A stretch of 64,000 bases of DNA from Dysgonomonas sp. HGC4 (GCF_001261715.1 NZ_CVRU01000017.1:18471-82470); one strand, 5' to 3'; positions 1-10,810 are shown, counted from the first letter of the stretch. Made by a program: numbers and translations. The notes: generated by a model not told the origin, from the sequence alone.

Positions 1-2000
1 ACTTCATCATATCCTTGTTTAACAAGCGTTTCTTTTTCTGCGGGGATAATTACATCTTCAAGGTTGAACGACAATCCTCCACGGAATGCCATTGTATATC
101 CAAGATCTTTAATATCGTCAAGGAACTGAGCCGTTTTAGCAACTCCAGCCAATTTGATGATATTACCGATAATATCTCTAAGAGATTTTTTAGATAAGAT
201 TTCGTTGATAAATCCTACTTCGATTGGCGTGTTTTGGTTTACAAGTACACGTCCTACCGTAGTTTCGCGCATAATTGTAGCCACTTGTCCATTCTCGTCA
301 AGGTCTCTTACATACACTTTGATAAGGGCATGTATATCAACTTTCTTCTCATTGTAAGCAATGATAGCTTCTTCCGGTCCGTAAAAAGTAAGACCTTCAC
401 CTTGTGCTCCCGGACGTATTTTTGTAATATAATACAGTCCTAATACCATATCCTGAGAAGGTACTGTAATAGGAGCACCGTTAGCAGGGTTCAAGATATT
501 ATGAGACGCAAGCATCAACATTTGGGCTTCCAATATAGCGTCATTACCAAGAGGTAAGTGAACAGCCATTTGGTCACCATCAAAGTCAGCATTGAAGGCA
601 GTACATGAAAGTGGGTGTAACTGAATTGCTTTGCCCTCGATCATTTTAGGTTGGAATGCTTGGATACCCAAACGGTGCAGAGTAGGGGCACGGTTGAGCA
701 ATACTGGGTGACCTTTCATCACATGCTCAAGAATATCCCATACTACAGGCTCTTTGCGATCAACGATTTTCTTCGCAGATTTTACCGTTTTCACGATACC
801 ACGTTCAATCAATTTACGAATCACAAATGGTTTGAATAGCTCTGCAGCCATATCTTTAGGAAGACCACATTCGTGCATCTTCAATTCAGGACCAACGACG
901 ATTACCGAACGAGCTGAATAGTCAACACGTTTACCTAAAAGGTTTTGACGGAAACGTCCTTGTTTACCTTTCAAACTATCAGAAAGTGACTTAAGAGGAC
1001 GGTTTGATTCTGTTTTGATTGCACTCGATTTACGAGAGTTATCAAACAATGAATCTACTGCCTCTTGAAGCATACGTTTTTCGTTACGTAAAATTACATC
1101 CGGAGCTTTAATGTCGATCAATCGTTTCAAACGGTTGTTACGGATGATAACACGACGATACAAATCATTTAAGTCAGATGTTGCAAAACGACCTCCATCC
1201 AAAGGAACCAAAGGACGAAGTTCGGGTGGTATTACAGGAACAATCTTAACGATCATCCATTCGGGGCGGTTTTTCGCCTTCGAACCACGGAAAGCTTCAA
1301 CAACCTGAAGTTGTTTAAGAGCTTCGTTTTTACGTTGTTGAGAAGTATCTGTATTAGCTCTGTGACGAAGTGTATTAGCTAATGAATCAAGATTCAAACG
1401 AGCCAATAAATCGTAAACAGCTTCAGCTCCCATTTTAGCAATAAACTTATTGGGATCCATATCATCCAATAGTTGATTGTCTTTAGGAAGTGTATCTAAA
1501 TGGTTCAGATATTCTTCTTCAGTAAGTAAGTCTTTGTAGGCTACGCCTTCTTCTTCCTTTACTCCAGCTTGTATTACAACATAGCGTTCGTAATAAATGA
1601 TCATATCAAGTTTCTTGGTTGGTATACCAAGAAGATAACCCATTTTATTAGGTAAAGAACGGAAATACCAGATGTGAGCAACAGGTACCACCAAATGGAT
1701 GTGACCGGTACGTTCACGTCTAACTTTTTTCTCAGTAACCTCTACACCACAACGGTCGCAGACGATACCTTTATATCGGATACGTTTGTATTTACCGCAA
1801 TGACATTCGTAGTCTTTTACCGGACCAAAAATACGTTCGCAGAACAAGCCGTCACGTTCGGGTTTGTATGTACGATAGTTTATAGTTTCGGGTTTCAAGA
1901 CTTCACCGCTTGAACTTTCTAGAATTTCTTCAGGAGAGGCAAGACTGACAGTGATTTTTGAAAAGCTACTCTTTACTTTACTATCTTTTCTAAAAGCCAT
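1..2000 (-). CDS. rpoC: RNA polymerase subunit beta' (partial, N-terminal two-thirds)
   Basis: Largest subunit of RNA polymerase, which forms the active site with beta. The reading frame runs from an ATG at 2000 off the window edge, so about 666 residues are visible and the C-terminus is missing. The N-terminal zinc site is seen as C66, C68, C81 and C84, and the catalytic motif NADFDGD lies at residues 470-476; its three aspartates hold the active-site magnesium. It starts 83 bases after the rpoB stop and is clearly its operon partner. There is no Shine-Dalgarno sequence at the start, only an AT-rich leader, as is normal for Bacteroidetes. Identity is certain; only the missing end limits the annotation. 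Confidence 0.98.
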   Translation of the reverse strand, partial: MAFRKDSKVKSSFSKITVSLASPEEILESSSGEVLKPETINYRTYKPERDGLFCERIFGPVKDYECHCGKYKRIRYKGIVCDRCGVEVTEKKVRRERTGHIHLVVPVAHIWYFRSLPNKMGYLLGIPTKKLDMIIYYERYVVIQAGVKEEEGVAYKDLLTEEEYLNHLDTLPKDNQLLDDMDPNKFIAKMGAEAVYDLLARLNLDSLANTLRHRANTDTSQQRKNEALKQLQVVEAFRGSKAKNRPEWMIVKIVPVIPPELRPLVPLDGGRFATSDLNDLYRRVIIRNNRLKRLIDIKAPDVILRNEKRMLQEAVDSLFDNSRKSSAIKTESNRPLKSLSDSLKGKQGRFRQNLLGKRVDYSARSVIVVGPELKMHECGLPKDMAAELFKPFVIRKLIERGIVKTVKSAKKIVDRKEPVVWDILEHVMKGHPVLLNRAPTLHRLGIQAFQPKMIEGKAIQLHPLSCTAFNADFDGDQMAVHLPLGNDAILEAQMLMLASHNILNPANGAPITVPSQDMVLGLYYITKIRPGAQGEGLTFYGPEEAIIAYNEKKVDIHALIKVYVRDLDENGQVATIMRETTVGRVLVNQNTPIEVGFINEILSKKSLRDIIGNIIKLAGVAKTAQFLDDIKDLGYTMAFRGGLSFNLEDVIIPAEKETLVKQGYDE

Positions 2001-2083
2001 ATATCAAATTATATAAAGAGTTAAAGTATATTGTAAGTATGTGGAGTATTCCATCGAGAAATACTCCACAATCCTATGTTTTA

Positions 2084-5000
2084 TTAATCAAGAGTTACGC
2101 TCAAACCAAGACCTCTCATTTCATGTAGTAATACATTTAATGATTCAGGTATACCCGGTTGTGGCATTGGTTCGCCCTTAACAATAGCTTCATAAGCTTT
2201 AGAGCGTCCCATAACGTCATCCGACTTGATTGTAAGTATTTCTTGTAAGATGTGAGCAGCACCAAATGCTTCAAGTGCCCAAACCTCCATCTCTCCGAAA
2301 CGTTGACCCCCGAATTGAGCTTTACCTCCAAGAGGTTGTTGCGTAATAAGTGAGTATGGTCCGATAGAACGAGCGTGCATCTTGTCTTCAACCATGTGAC
2401 CTAGTTTCAGCATGTAGATAATACCTACAGTTGCAGTTTGGTCAAAACGGTCTCCTGTACCACCATCGTGCAGATATGCTTTACCGTAGCGAGGCACACC
2501 GGCTTTGTCTGTCCAATCATTAAGATCATCAAGACTAGCACCATCAAAGATAGGAGTTGCAAATTTTACACCTAATTCTTTTCCTGCCCAACCAAGTACG
2601 GTTTCGAATATCTGTCCAAGGTTCATACGAGAAGGTACACCCAGTGGATTCAATACAATATCAACAGCTGTTCCGTCTGCTAAGAATGGCATATCTTCTT
2701 GACGAACGATACGAGACACGATACCTTTATTACCGTGACGTCCTGCCATCTTATCACCTACTTGTACTTTACGTTTTTTAGCTACGTATACTTTTGCGAT
2801 TTGTACAATACCCGATGGAAGTTCATCACCGATTGTAAGATCGAAACGTTTACGTTTCAGTTCAGCGTCAAGTTCTTTATACTTACGTAGATAATTTACA
2901 ATTACGCTCTTTATAAGCTCGTTTTTATTATCATCAGTAGTCCAGTTACTAACTTGAATCGATTCGAAGTCGATGCTGTCAAGTGCCGATTTTGTGAATT
3001 TAGCACCCTTAGCGATAACATCTGTATTCAAATAATCTTTTACTCCTTGAGATGCTTTACCTTCAGTAAGAACCAATAGCTTATCAACTAAAATAGTTTT
3101 TTGTTTAGCCATTTTTTCTTCGTACTCTTCGTCTAATTTAGGAAGTAACGCTTTACTCGAAAGTTTTGTTTTTCCTTTTTTAGCCGCTTTAGAGAACAAA
3201 TTGGTTCCAATAACAACACCTTTCAATGATGGAGAAGCTTTCAAAGAAGCATCTTTCACATCGCCGGCTTTGTCACCGAATATTGCACGAAGTAATTTTT
3301 CCTCAGGTGAAGGATCAGATTCTCCTTTAGGAGTAATCTTACCGATAAGAATGTCACCAGGACCTACACGAGCTCCTATGCGAACGATTCCTCTTTCATC
3401 CAAGTCTTTAGTTGCTTCTTCGCTAACGTTAGGAATATCAGAAGTTAATTCTTCAACCCCACGTTTAGTATCACGTACATCAAGAGAAAACTCTTCTACG
3501 TGAACAGATGTAAATACGTCTTCACGAACGATACGCTCATTCAATACGATAGCATCCTCAAAGTTATAACCTTTCCAAGGCATGAAAGCAACCTTAAGGT
3601 TCTTTCCGATTGCAAGTTCACCATCTTCAGTAGAATAACCTTCGGTAAGAATATCACCTGCTACTACACGTTGTCCTTTTTGACATGTTGGTCTAAGGTC
3701 AATAGTTGTATTCTGGTTAGTCTTTCTGAATTTAGGTACTATATATGTCTTAACAGCACTATCGAAGCTTATAAATTCTTCGTCATCTGTACGGTCATAT
3801 TTAATTTTGATTGTACTCGCATCCACATACACAATTTCACCAGGACCTTCGGCCACGATTTGTGTACGAGAATCTTTAATAAGCAAACCTTCGATACCTG
3901 TACCCACAATAGGAGCTTCAGTACGAAGTAAAGGAACTGCCTGGCGCATCATATTAGATCCCATCAGTGCACGGTTGGCATCATCATGCTCCAAGAAAGG
4001 AATCAAAGATGCTGCAATAGATGCAATCTGAGTTGGTGATACGTCCATTAATTCGATTTCCTCAGGACCAACTACGGGATAGTCGGCATCCTGACGAGCT
4101 TTTACACGAGTATTAATGAAACTACCGTTATCATCTAAAGGAGCATTTCCTTGAGCGATAATTTTTTCTTCTTCCTCTTCCGCAGCAAGGTATATGATAC
4201 CATCTTCAGAAAGATCTACTTTGTTATTAGTAACCTTACGATATGGAGTCTCAATGAATCCAAGCTCGTTGATTTTTGCATAAACACAAAGAGAAGAGAT
4301 AAGACCGATATTAGGTCCCTCAGGAGTTTCAATAGGACACAAACGACCGTAGTGAGTAAAGTGAACGTCACGCACCTCGAAACCTGCTCTTTCACGAGAA
4401 AGACCACCTGGTCCAAGTGCCGACATACGACGTTTGTGAGTAATCTCAGCTAGAGGATTGGTTTGATCCATGAACTGAGACAAAGCATTCGTTCCGAAGA
4501 ATGTATTGACAACAGATGAAATTGTTTTCGCATTGATCAAGTCAATAGGAGTGAACACCTCATTGTCGCGGACATTCATTCTTTCACGAATGATACGAGC
4601 CATACGGTTAAGACCAACTCCAAACTGGTTGTAAAGTTGTTCTCCTACAGTACGTACACGTCTATTACTTAAGTGGTCAATATCATCTACAATTGCTTTA
4701 GAGTTGATAAGCTCAATTAAGTACTTTATAATTTCAATTATATCTTCTTTAGTCAAAACACGAACATCTACGCTCGTATTTAAACCAAGTTTTTTGTTTA
4801 TTCTATATCGACCTACTTCTCCTAAATCGTAACGTTTCTCAGAGAAGAATAAACTGTTGATAACTTCGCGTGCGCTAGTATCATCAGCAGGCTCAGCACT
4901 ACGCAGTTGTCGGTAAATATGACGAACCGCATCGATTTCTGAGTTACTAGGGTCTTTTTGTAAAGTGTTATAGATTATTGTATAATCCGAAGCATTTTGA

Positions 5001-5896
5001 TTGCTCTTATGCAATAGTATCGAACCTACACCAGAGTCAAGAATAGCATCCATATGGTCTTTCTCAACGATGGTTTCACGCTCGATGATAACTTCGTTTC
5101 GTTCAATAGAAGTAACCTCACCAGTATCTTCATCTACAAAATCTTCCATCCACGTCTTAAGGATACGAGCAGCAAGCCTGCGTCCCTCTATCTTTTTTAG
5201 ATTTTGCTTATTAACTTTAATTTCCTCGGCAAGGTCAAATATTTCGAGAATATCTTTATCACTTTCAAAACCGATAGCTCTAAGCAGAGTAGTTACCGGT
5301 AATTTCTTTTTTCTGTCGATATACGCATACATGACACTGTTGATGTCTGTAGCAAATTCTATCCAAGAACCCTTGAATGGAATGATACGTGCAGAATACA
5401 GTTTAGTACCATTGGCATGTACACTTTGTCCAAAGAATACACCTGGCGAACGGTGAAGTTGCGATACAACTACACGCTCAGCTCCATTGATGACAAAAGT
5501 ACCTTTCTCTGTCATGTATGGAATTAGTCCAAGGTATACGTCTTGAATTACTGTATCGAAATCCTCGTGATCGGGGTCCGTACAGTAAAGTTTTAGCTTT
5601 GCTTTAAGAGGAACACTATACGTTAAGCCTCTCTCAACACACTCATCAATAGTGTAGCGAGGAGGATCGATATAGTAGTCCAAAAATTCTAATACAAAGT
5701 TGTTGCGAGTATCAGCAATTGGAAAATTCTCAGCAAAAACTTTATATAAGCCTTCTTTCTTTCTTTTTTCAGGAGGTGTATCAAGCTGTAAAAAGTCTCT
5801 GAAAGACTTTAATTGTACTTCAAGAAAATCAGGGTACTGAAGAGGATTTTTTATTGAAGCAAAGTTGATTCTTTGATTTGTTGTAGTTGAAGACAT
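2084..5896 (-). CDS. rpoB: RNA polymerase subunit beta
   Basis: Second-largest RNA polymerase subunit, 1270 residues, the usual length in Bacteroidales. The rifampicin-binding region is intact: the SQFMDQ stretch begins at residue 473 and continues through THKRR and [18 protein letters not shown], with none of the well-known resistance substitutions that I can recognise. The C-terminal [20 protein letters not shown] block, which contacts beta', is present. It follows rplL after 106 bases that contain two hairpins, one with a short U-run behind it, which could set the ratio of ribosomal protein to polymerase synthesis. It precedes rpoC. Confidence 0.99.
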   Translation of the reverse strand: MSSTTTNQRINFASIKNPLQYPDFLEVQLKSFRDFLQLDTPPEKRKKEGLYKVFAENFPIADTRNNFVLEFLDYYIDPPRYTIDECVERGLTYSVPLKAKLKLYCTDPDHEDFDTVIQDVYLGLIPYMTEKGTFVINGAERVVVSQLHRSPGVFFGQSVHANGTKLYSARIIPFKGSWIEFATDINSVMYAYIDRKKKLPVTTLLRAIGFESDKDILEIFDLAEEIKVNKQNLKKIEGRRLAARILKTWMEDFVDEDTGEVTSIERNEVIIERETIVEKDHMDAILDSGVGSILLHKSNQNASDYTIIYNTLQKDPSNSEIDAVRHIYRQLRSAEPADDTSAREVINSLFFSEKRYDLGEVGRYRINKKLGLNTSVDVRVLTKEDIIEIIKYLIELINSKAIVDDIDHLSNRRVRTVGEQLYNQFGVGLNRMARIIRERMNVRDNEVFTPIDLINAKTISSVVNTFFGTNALSQFMDQTNPLAEITHKRRMSALGPGGLSRERAGFEVRDVHFTHYGRLCPIETPEGPNIGLISSLCVYAKINELGFIETPYRKVTNNKVDLSEDGIIYLAAEEEEEKIIAQGNAPLDDNGSFINTRVKARQDADYPVVGPEEIELMDVSPTQIASIAASLIPFLEHDDANRALMGSNMMRQAVPLLRTEAPIVGTGIEGLLIKDSRTQIVAEGPGEIVYVDASTIKIKYDRTDDEEFISFDSAVKTYIVPKFRKTNQNTTIDLRPTCQKGQRVVAGDILTEGYSTEDGELAIGKNLKVAFMPWKGYNFEDAIVLNERIVREDVFTSVHVEEFSLDVRDTKRGVEELTSDIPNVSEEATKDLDERGIVRIGARVGPGDILIGKITPKGESDPSPEEKLLRAIFGDKAGDVKDASLKASPSLKGVVIGTNLFSKAAKKGKTKLSSKALLPKLDEEYEEKMAKQKTILVDKLLVLTEGKASQGVKDYLNTDVIAKGAKFTKSALDSIDFESIQVSNWTTDDNKNELIKSVIVNYLRKYKELDAELKRKRFDLTIGDELPSGIVQIAKVYVAKKRKVQVGDKMAGRHGNKGIVSRIVRQEDMPFLADGTAVDIVLNPLGVPSRMNLGQIFETVLGWAGKELGVKFATPIFDGASLDDLNDWTDKAGVPRYGKAYLHDGGTGDRFDQTATVGIIYMLKLGHMVEDKMHARSIGPYSLITQQPLGGKAQFGGQRFGEMEVWALEAFGAAHILQEILTIKSDDVMGRSKAYEAIVKGEPMPQPGIPESLNVLLHEMRGLGLSVTLD

Positions 5897-5933
5897 GGAA
5901 TACTCTTTTTTTTGAACTAATTACTTTTGACGC

Positions 5934-5969
5934 AAAAAGGTCAAGAACCTCCTTTCAAAGAAGGTTCTC
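5934..5969 (-). terminator. Attenuator-like hairpin between rplL and rpoB
   Basis: On the minus strand the bases 5968-5944 form a hairpin of about ten pairs with one G-U pair and a very small loop, followed after a few bases by five U residues (5938-5934). A second, smaller hairpin (5977-5993, arms ATCCTG/CAGGAT) lies just before it. E. coli has a partial terminator at the same place in its rplKAJL-rpoBC operon, so partial termination is a reasonable inference here. Efficiency cannot be judged from sequence alone. Confidence 0.5.
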
Positions 5970-6002
5970 AACCAACATCCTGATTAACAGGATCTTTTTG
6001 TT

Positions 6003-6374
6003 TTATTTAAGTTCAACTTCAGCTCCCGCTTCTTCCAGTTGTTTTTTCAATGCATCAGCTTCGTCTTTGCTAACACCTTTTTTCAATTCTGAAGGAGCAG
6101 CATCTACTAGATCCTTAGCTTCTTTTAAACCTAAACCTGTAAGTTCTTTAACAGCTTTTACTATAGCTAGTTTGTTTGCACCTGCAGATTTCAAAACAAC
6201 ATCAAATGCTGTTTTTTCTTCAGCAGCCTCTGCAGCAGCAGCAGGAGCAGCAACAGCAACAGCTGCAGCAGCTGGTTCGATACCGTATTCTGTTTTAAGA
6301 GTTTCAGCCAATTCGCTAACTTCTTTAACTGTCAAATTTACTAGTTGTTCAGCAATAGCTTTTACGTCTGCCAT
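6003..6374 (-). CDS. rplL: 50S ribosomal protein L7/L12
   Basis: Acidic stalk protein of the large ribosomal subunit (bL12), 123 residues, present as dimers on L10, which recruits and stimulates translation factor GTPases. An N-terminal dimerisation helix (roughly 1-35), an alanine-rich hinge (about 36-52) and the conserved C-terminal domain with the [13 protein letters not shown] helix are all visible. The hinge codons are low-complexity GCA/GCT runs, which explains the long open antisense frame over this gene. It lies 41 bases downstream of rplJ and is the last ribosomal protein gene before rpoB. Confidence 0.98.
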   Translation of the reverse strand: MADVKAIAEQLVNLTVKEVSELAETLKTEYGIEPAAAAVAVAAPAAAAEAAEEKTAFDVVLKSAGANKLAIVKAVKELTGLGLKEAKDLVDAAPSELKKGVSKDEADALKKQLEEAGAEVELK

Positions 6375-6415
6375 TTTTGTATGTATTAAAATTGTTATTA
6401 CTTCTTTTGTTTAAT

Positions 6416-6928
6416 TTATCTTTTCGATAGAGTCTCAAGTACTCCGTGGATGGTGTTACCACCTGATTGAAGAGCAGATACAACGTTCTTGATTGGTGAT
6501 TGTAACAATCCGATAACTTCACCAATAAGTTCATTTTTACTCTTAACATTTACTAATGCCTTAAGATTTTCAGCTCCAATATAGAAGCTTTCTTGCACGT
6601 ATGCAGCCTTAAGACTTGGTATACCTTCTTTGCTATATTTATCTATTAATTTAGCAGGAGCATTTGCTACGTTAGAAAGCATGATAGCTGTGTTACCTTT
6701 CAAGACAGGAGTCAATTCAGAATAATCAGTATCTAATGATTCTAGTGCTTTTTGCAACAAGGTATTTTTTACTACCATTAGTTTGATATCACTCTTGTAG
6801 CATTCAGCTCTTAAAGCGCTGGTTTTAGCTGCATTTAGTGTAGAGATATCAGTTAAATAAAAGTAATCATATCCTTTTATCGTAGCTGCAATGGTATCTA
6901 TAATGGTGCTTTTGTCTTCCTTTCTCAT
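6416..6928 (-). CDS. rplJ: 50S ribosomal protein L10
   Basis: uL10 stalk base protein, 170 residues; it binds 23S rRNA with its N-terminal domain and carries L7/L12 dimers on its C-terminal helix. The N-terminal part matches the family (MRKEDKSTIID, followed by the YFLTDIS and NTLLQKAL blocks). The gap to rplA is only 16 bases, so there is no room for a long L10-binding leader directly in front of the gene as found in E. coli; any autoregulation would have to act elsewhere in the operon. The order rplA-rplJ-rplL is the universal one. Confidence 0.97.
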   Translation of the reverse strand: MRKEDKSTIIDTIAATIKGYDYFYLTDISTLNAAKTSALRAECYKSDIKLMVVKNTLLQKALESLDTDYSELTPVLKGNTAIMLSNVANAPAKLIDKYSKEGIPSLKAAYVQESFYIGAENLKALVNVKSKNELIGEVIGLLQSPIKNVVSALQSGGNTIHGVLETLSKR

Positions 6929-6944
6929 AATTCCGTAGTTTTAA

Positions 6945-7643
6945 TTAGTTTTCGTCTACTGATTTAGGGTCGATTTTAATACCCGGACTCATAGTGCTAG
7001 AAAGAAATACACTCTTCACATAAGTACCTTTTGCCGAACTAGGTTTCAATTTGATAAGCGTATTGATAAATTCTTTAGCATTATCTTTGATTTGATCAGC
7101 AGTAAATGATACTTTGCCTATAGATGCATGGATAATACCTGTTTTATCAACCTTAAAGTCAATCTTACCTGCTTTAACCTCAGTAACGGCTTTCGCTACG
7201 TCAACAGTTACAGTACCGCTCTTTGGATTCGGCATAAGACCACGAGGACCTAATACACGACCTAAAGCTCCGATTTTACCCATAATGGCAGGTTGAGTGA
7301 TGATAACATCAATATCAGTCCAGCCACCTTTTATTTTTTCGATATATTCATCAAGACCAACATGGTCTGCACCAGCTTCTTTAGCAGCAGCTTCGGCGTC
7401 TGGCGAACATAATACAAGAACTCTAACTTGTTTTCCTGTTCCATGAGGAAGAGATACTACACCTCTTACCATCTGGTTAGCTTTACGTGGATCTACACCT
7501 AGACGTACATCTACGTCAACAGATGCATCAAATTTACTTGTAGTAATTTCTTTTACAAGTTCAGATGCTTCCTTAAGTGAATAAGATTTCCCTGCTTCAA
7601 TTTTGCTAAAAGCTAACTTTTGATTTTTTGTAAGTTTACCCAT
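6945..7643 (-). CDS. rplA: 50S ribosomal protein L1
   Basis: uL1, 232 residues, forms the mobile L1 stalk that helps release deacylated tRNA from the E site; in many bacteria it also represses translation of its own rplK-rplA mRNA. The family signature around [19 protein letters not shown] and the [11 protein letters not shown] stretch are seen. The gene begins 17 bases after the rplK stop, so the two are almost certainly translated from one message. No obvious L1-binding mimic of 23S rRNA was spotted upstream of rplK, but this was judged by eye only. Confidence 0.98.
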   Translation of the reverse strand: MGKLTKNQKLAFSKIEAGKSYSLKEASELVKEITTSKFDASVDVDVRLGVDPRKANQMVRGVVSLPHGTGKQVRVLVLCSPDAEAAAKEAGADHVGLDEYIEKIKGGWTDIDVIITQPAIMGKIGALGRVLGPRGLMPNPKSGTVTVDVAKAVTEVKAGKIDFKVDKTGIIHASIGKVSFTADQIKDNAKEFINTLIKLKPSSAKGTYVKSVFLSSTMSPGIKIDPKSVDEN

Positions 7644-7660
7644 TTCTCAATTGAAGTTTA

Positions 7661-8104
7661 TTATTTAACATCAGGGAAAGCCCCTTTTACAGTGATCCCC
7701 ATACTTCTTGCTGTTCCAGCAACCATTTTCATAGCCGATTCGATTGTAAAACAATTCAAATCACCCATTTTATCTTCTGCTATAACTTGTACTTGATCCC
7801 AAGTTACTTCAGCGATTTTTTTACGGTTAGGTTCAGCAGAACCACTTTTAAGCTTAGTAAGCTCAAGTAGTTGTATTGCTACAGGAGGATTTTTGATTAT
7901 AAAATCAAATGACTTATCAGCATAGTAAGTTATTACAACTGGTAATATCTTGCCTGCTTTGTCTTGAGTTCTGGCATTAAATTGCTTGCAAAAATCCATG
8001 ATGTTGATCCCTTTAGAACCTAAAGCAGGTCCTACGGGAGGAGATGGATTTGCTGCACCGCCTTTAATTTGTAATTTTAATTGTCCAGCAATTTCTTTAG
8101 CCAT
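7661..8104 (-). CDS. rplK: 50S ribosomal protein L11
   Basis: uL11, 147 residues, binds the GTPase-associated centre of 23S rRNA and takes part in factor binding and the stringent response. The proline-rich N-terminal motif ([21 protein letters not shown] is the family hallmark) and the C-terminal RNA-binding domain ending in [13 protein letters not shown] are complete. It sits 69 bases downstream of nusG and just upstream of rplA, the standard arrangement. The intervening leader is A/T-rich, without a Shine-Dalgarno sequence. Confidence 0.98.
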   Translation of the reverse strand: MAKEIAGQLKLQIKGGAANPSPPVGPALGSKGINIMDFCKQFNARTQDKAGKILPVVITYYADKSFDFIIKNPPVAIQLLELTKLKSGSAEPNRKKIAEVTWDQVQVIAEDKMGDLNCFTIESAMKMVAGTARSMGITVKGAFPDVK

Positions 8105-8173
8105 TTTTGTTTTAAATTTTTTTGTTTTTGTTTAAAACTTAGTGGAAAATCAATAAAAAATGCGTAACCAAAT

Positions 8174-8719
8174 TTATTGTTCTTTTTCGACTTGTAAGTA
8201 ATTCAATTCGAGAGGAGTTTTCCGTCCGAATATTTTCACCATCACTTTGAGTTTCTTTTTCTCTGCGTTCACTTCTTCAATAATACCAGAGAAGCCGTTG
8301 AATGGTCCATTATTGACCTTCACTGTTTCACCAACGATATATTGAACATCCATTTCTTCGGCTTGCTCATCTAACTCATCCATTGTTCCCAAAATGCGGT
8401 TTACCTCAGATTGGCTCAACGGTTGCGGATTAGTGGCATTTGGAAGAAAACCGGCAACATAATTAATGTTGCGAAGTTCATGCACAACTTCACCCACCAA
8501 AGCAGCTTCTATCAAAATATATCCAGGGAGGTAAGCTCTTTCTTTAAGAACCTTCTTCCCGTTACGCATGATATAAGTCTTTTCGGTAGGTATAAGAACT
8601 TGAGAAATGTATTTTCCTAACTCGGTTTTCTTTATTTCCGCCTCAAGATACTCTTTGACCTTATTTTCTTTTCCGCTAACAGCACGCAATACGTACCATT
8701 TCTTTTCGATTTCAGTCAT
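8174..8719 (-). CDS. nusG: Transcription termination/antitermination protein NusG
   Basis: General transcription elongation factor, 181 residues, which binds the RNA polymerase clamp through its N-terminal NGN domain and contacts Rho or ribosomal protein S10 through its C-terminal KOW domain. The NGN domain begins with KKWYVLRAVSGKENKVKEYL and includes the LPGYILIE block; the KOW domain is VGETVKVNNGPFNGFSGIIE near residues 125-145. It lies between secE (22-base gap) and rplK, the order found in nearly all bacteria. It is the core housekeeping copy rather than a UpxY-like capsule antiterminator, judged by length and context. Confidence 0.97.
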   Translation of the reverse strand: MTEIEKKWYVLRAVSGKENKVKEYLEAEIKKTELGKYISQVLIPTEKTYIMRNGKKVLKERAYLPGYILIEAALVGEVVHELRNINYVAGFLPNATNPQPLSQSEVNRILGTMDELDEQAEEMDVQYIVGETVKVNNGPFNGFSGIIEEVNAEKKKLKVMVKIFGRKTPLELNYLQVEKEQ

Positions 8720-8741
8720 TTTAATAAATTAAAGAGGATTA

Positions 8742-8933
8742 TTATACAAGATTGTAAAAATACTTAAGTGCCCATTCGAAAACAGAGTCTATCCCAAATA
8801 CTATTAGTGCCATAATAAAGGAAGCTATCATAACAACAACAGCACTGCTCGTGAGCTCTGTACGTGTAGGCCAAGAAACCTTGTGTACAAGTTCGTTATA
8901 TGAGTCTTTTACGTATTGAATTATTTTTTTCAT
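8742..8933 (-). CDS. secE: Preprotein translocase subunit SecE
   Basis: Small essential subunit that clamps SecY in the SecYEG membrane channel. The protein has 63 residues with an N-terminal amphipathic stretch (SYNELVHKVSWPTRTEL, the typical SecE signature) and one membrane segment at about residues 29-52. Bacteroidetes SecE proteins are single-spanning like this, shorter than the three-span E. coli protein. It sits between tRNA-Trp and nusG, and its partner gene secG is elsewhere in the window at 37909. Confidence 0.96.
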   Translation of the reverse strand: MKKIIQYVKDSYNELVHKVSWPTRTELTSSAVVVMIASFIMALIVFGIDSVFEWALKYFYNLV

Positions 8934-8951
8934 TACCCATTAAGAGATTTG

Positions 8952-9024
8952 CACGGGTTGAGAGACTCGAACTCCCGACACCTGGTTTTGGAGACCAGTG
9001 CTCTACCAACTGAGCTAAACCCGT
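8952..9024 (-). tRNA. tRNA-Trp (CCA)
   Basis: A full cloverleaf of 73 bases on the minus strand: a perfect seven-pair acceptor stem (ACGGGTT with AACCCGT), a D arm of the GCTCAGTTGGTAGAGC type, an anticodon stem CTGGT/ACCAG enclosing the loop CTCCAAA (anticodon CCA), and a T loop TTCGAGT. Discriminator base is G. It lies between tuf and secE, where many bacteria have it, and would be cotranscribed with them. The 3' CCA is not encoded. Confidence 0.97.
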
Positions 9025-9029
9025 AAATA

Positions 9030-9057
9030 AAGTCGGCTATATGATTATAGCCGACTT
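9030..9057 (-). terminator. Hairpin after tuf, before tRNA-Trp
   Basis: A perfect 11-bp stem (9030-9040 with 9047-9057) with a six-base loop lies between the tuf stop and tRNA-Trp. On the minus strand it is followed by a weak U-rich run (TTTATTTA) and preceded by an A-rich one. It could be a partial terminator that lowers read-through into tRNA-Trp-secE-nusG, or a processing hairpin at the 5' end of the tRNA. Confidence 0.55.
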
Positions 9058-9080
9058 GGCTTTATTTTTTGATTAAATAA

Positions 9081-10268
9081 TTAATCAATAATTTCTGTAA
9101 TCTGACCAGCACCTACTGTACGACCACCTTCGCGGATTGCGAAACGTAGACCTACGTTACATGCTACTGGGTAGATCAATTCTACATTGATTGTTAAGTT
9201 ATCACCAGGCATTACCATGTCTGTTCCTTCTGGAAGAGTGATTTCACCTGTAACATCTAATGTACGGATGTAGAATTGAGGACGGTATTTGTTGTGGAAT
9301 GGAGTGTGACGTCCACCTTCTTCTTTTTTCAAGATATATACCTCAGCTTTGAATGTAGTGTGAGGTGTTACTTTTCCTGGGTGAGTTATAACCATACCAC
9401 GTTTGATATCGTCTTTGTCAACACCACGAAGTAATAAACCTACGTTATCACCAGCTTGACCTTCGTCTAGGATTTTACGGAACATTTCAACACCAGTTAC
9501 TACTGATTTTTTTCCTTCTGATCCAAGACCGATGATTTGAACTTCTTCACTTGTTTTGATGATACCTGTTTCGATACGACCTGTTGCTACAGTACCACGA
9601 CCTGTGATCGAGAATACGTCCTCAACTGGCATAAGGAATGGTTTGTCAACATCACGTGGAGGTAATTCAATCCAAGTATCAACAGCGTTCATAAGCTCCA
9701 TAACTTGGCTAACCCAAGGCTCAACACCGTTTAATGCTCCAAGAGCAGATCCACGGATAACTGGAGTATTGTCACCGTCGAAATTGTAGAATGAAAGAAG
9801 TTCTCTCATTTCCATTTCAACTAGTTCCAACATTTCTTCGTCTTCAACGATATCGCATTTGTTCATGAATACAACTAGACGAGGTACGTTTACCTGACGT
9901 GCTAGAAGGATGTGCTCACGAGTTTGAGGCATAGGACCATCAGTTGCAGCAACTACAATGATAGCACCGTCCATTTGTGCAGCACCAGTAACCATGTTCT
10001 TTACGTAGTCAGCGTGACCTGGACAGTCAACGTGAGCGTAGTGACGATTAGCTGTTTGATATTCTACGTGAGAAGTATTGATAGTGATACCACGTTCTTT
10101 TTCTTCAGGAGCATTATCAATTTGGTCAAATGATCTAGCTTCAGAGAACCCTTTATCTGCTAATACTTTAGTGATAGCAGCAGTAAGAGTAGTTTTACCG
10201 TGGTCAACGTGACCGATTGTACCGATATTAACGTGTGGTTTCGACCGGTTAAAATGTTCTTTTGCCAT
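9081..10268 (-). CDS. tuf: Translation elongation factor Tu
   Basis: GTPase that delivers aminoacyl-tRNA to the ribosomal A site; 395 residues, full length. GTP-binding motifs are GHVDHGKT at 19-26, DCPGH at 82-86 and NKCD at 137-140, followed by the two beta-barrel domains and the C-terminal [13 protein letters not shown] end. It lies directly downstream of four tRNA genes, the same context as tufB in E. coli. This is the only tuf in the window; whether there is a second copy elsewhere cannot be seen. Confidence 0.99.
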   Translation of the reverse strand: MAKEHFNRSKPHVNIGTIGHVDHGKTTLTAAITKVLADKGFSEARSFDQIDNAPEEKERGITINTSHVEYQTANRHYAHVDCPGHADYVKNMVTGAAQMDGAIIVVAATDGPMPQTREHILLARQVNVPRLVVFMNKCDIVEDEEMLELVEMEMRELLSFYNFDGDNTPVIRGSALGALNGVEPWVSQVMELMNAVDTWIELPPRDVDKPFLMPVEDVFSITGRGTVATGRIETGIIKTSEEVQIIGLGSEGKKSVVTGVEMFRKILDEGQAGDNVGLLLRGVDKDDIKRGMVITHPGKVTPHTTFKAEVYILKKEEGGRHTPFHNKYRPQFYIRTLDVTGEITLPEGTDMVMPGDNLTINVELIYPVACNVGLRFAIREGGRTVGAGQITEIID

Positions 10269-10368
10269 AATAAAGTGTACTTATTATTAATTAATGATTG
10301 CTTTTTAAATTCTTTTCTATAAGTGACAATAAATCACTTTTTATAACATTGCCTGCCGCAATCTCTAG

Positions 10369-10441
<73 letters not shown>

Positions 10442-10447
10442 GATGAG

Positions 10448-10520
10448 AGCGAAAGACGGGGCTCAAACCCGCGACCCTCAGCTTGGAAGGCTGATGCTCT
10501 ATCAACTGAGCTACTTTCGC
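10448..10520 (-). tRNA. tRNA-Gly (TCC)
   Basis: Cloverleaf of 73 bases on the minus strand with a perfect acceptor stem (GCGAAAG/CTTTCGC), anticodon stem TCAGC/GCTGA and loop CTTCCAA, giving anticodon TCC. Discriminator base is T, as usual for glycine tRNAs. Only six bases separate it from tRNA-Thr (GGT), which implies processing from a common precursor. Confidence 0.97.
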
Positions 10521-10531
10521 GATAAAAAGAG

Positions 10532-10614
10532 TGGGCAGTGATGGATTCGAACCACCGTAAGCTTACGCTATCTGAGTTACAGTCAGACCCATTTGGCCAC
10601 TCTGGTAACTGCCC
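10532..10614 (-). tRNA. tRNA-Tyr (GTA)
   Basis: An 83-base class II tRNA on the minus strand with a long variable arm. The acceptor stem GGGCAGT/ACTGCCC is perfect, and the anticodon stem TCTGA/TCAGA encloses CTGTAAC, giving anticodon GTA. Discriminator base is A. Second in the Thr-Tyr-Gly-Thr cluster. Confidence 0.97.
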
Positions 10615-10623
10615 TTTCTTTTG

Positions 10624-10697
10624 AGCCTCTTGTCGGATTCGAACCAACGACCCCGAGATTACAAATCACGTGCTCTGGCCAACTGAGCTAAAGAGGC
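10624..10697 (-). tRNA. tRNA-Thr (TGT)
   Basis: A 74-base tRNA on the minus strand, first of the cluster. The acceptor stem GCCTCTT/AAGAGGC is perfect, and the anticodon loop TTTGTAA gives anticodon TGT. The anticodon stem has one T-T mismatch. Together with tRNA-Thr (GGT) it covers most threonine codons from a single operon. Confidence 0.95.
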
Positions 10698-10725
10698 ATA
10701 GGCTTGATTATTCTTAAAAAAATAA

Positions 10726-10762
10726 TCGCCGCTTCGCAGATGTGCTTTATGCGAAACGGCGA
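10726..10762 (-). terminator. Terminator of the rpsU-xerC-hpf operon
   Basis: Stem of 13 pairs with one mismatch (10726-10738 with 10750-10762) and an 11-base loop, followed on the minus strand by ATTATTTTTTT. It lies 48 bases downstream of the hpf stop and ends that operon. The -7 box of the tRNA-tuf promoter directly abuts its upstream arm. Confidence 0.85.
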
Positions 10763-10793
10763 CAAAAATAGAAAGAAATTTCTTAAGTCCCAA
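10763..10793 (-). promoter_or_regulatory. Promoter of the tRNA-tuf-secE-nusG-rpl-rpoBC operon
   Basis: On the minus strand a TTG at 10793-10791 is followed after 20 bases by TATTTTTG at 10770-10763, matching the Bacteroidetes -33/-7 consensus. The predicted start point is near 10757, inside the distal arm of the preceding terminator, so transcripts made from this promoter would lack the complete terminator hairpin. Confidence 0.7.
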
Positions 10794-10810
10794 GAAAATA
10801 TCAGTAATTT

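Noticed and set aside
3500..3931. A 143-codon plus-strand frame inside rpoB
   Set aside because: Antisense to rpoB; cysteine- and phenylalanine-rich composition typical of shadow frames.
5887..6414. A 175-codon plus-strand frame opposite rplL
   Set aside because: It is antisense to rplL and is open because of the low-complexity alanine codons of the hinge; no homology features, and rplL is certain.
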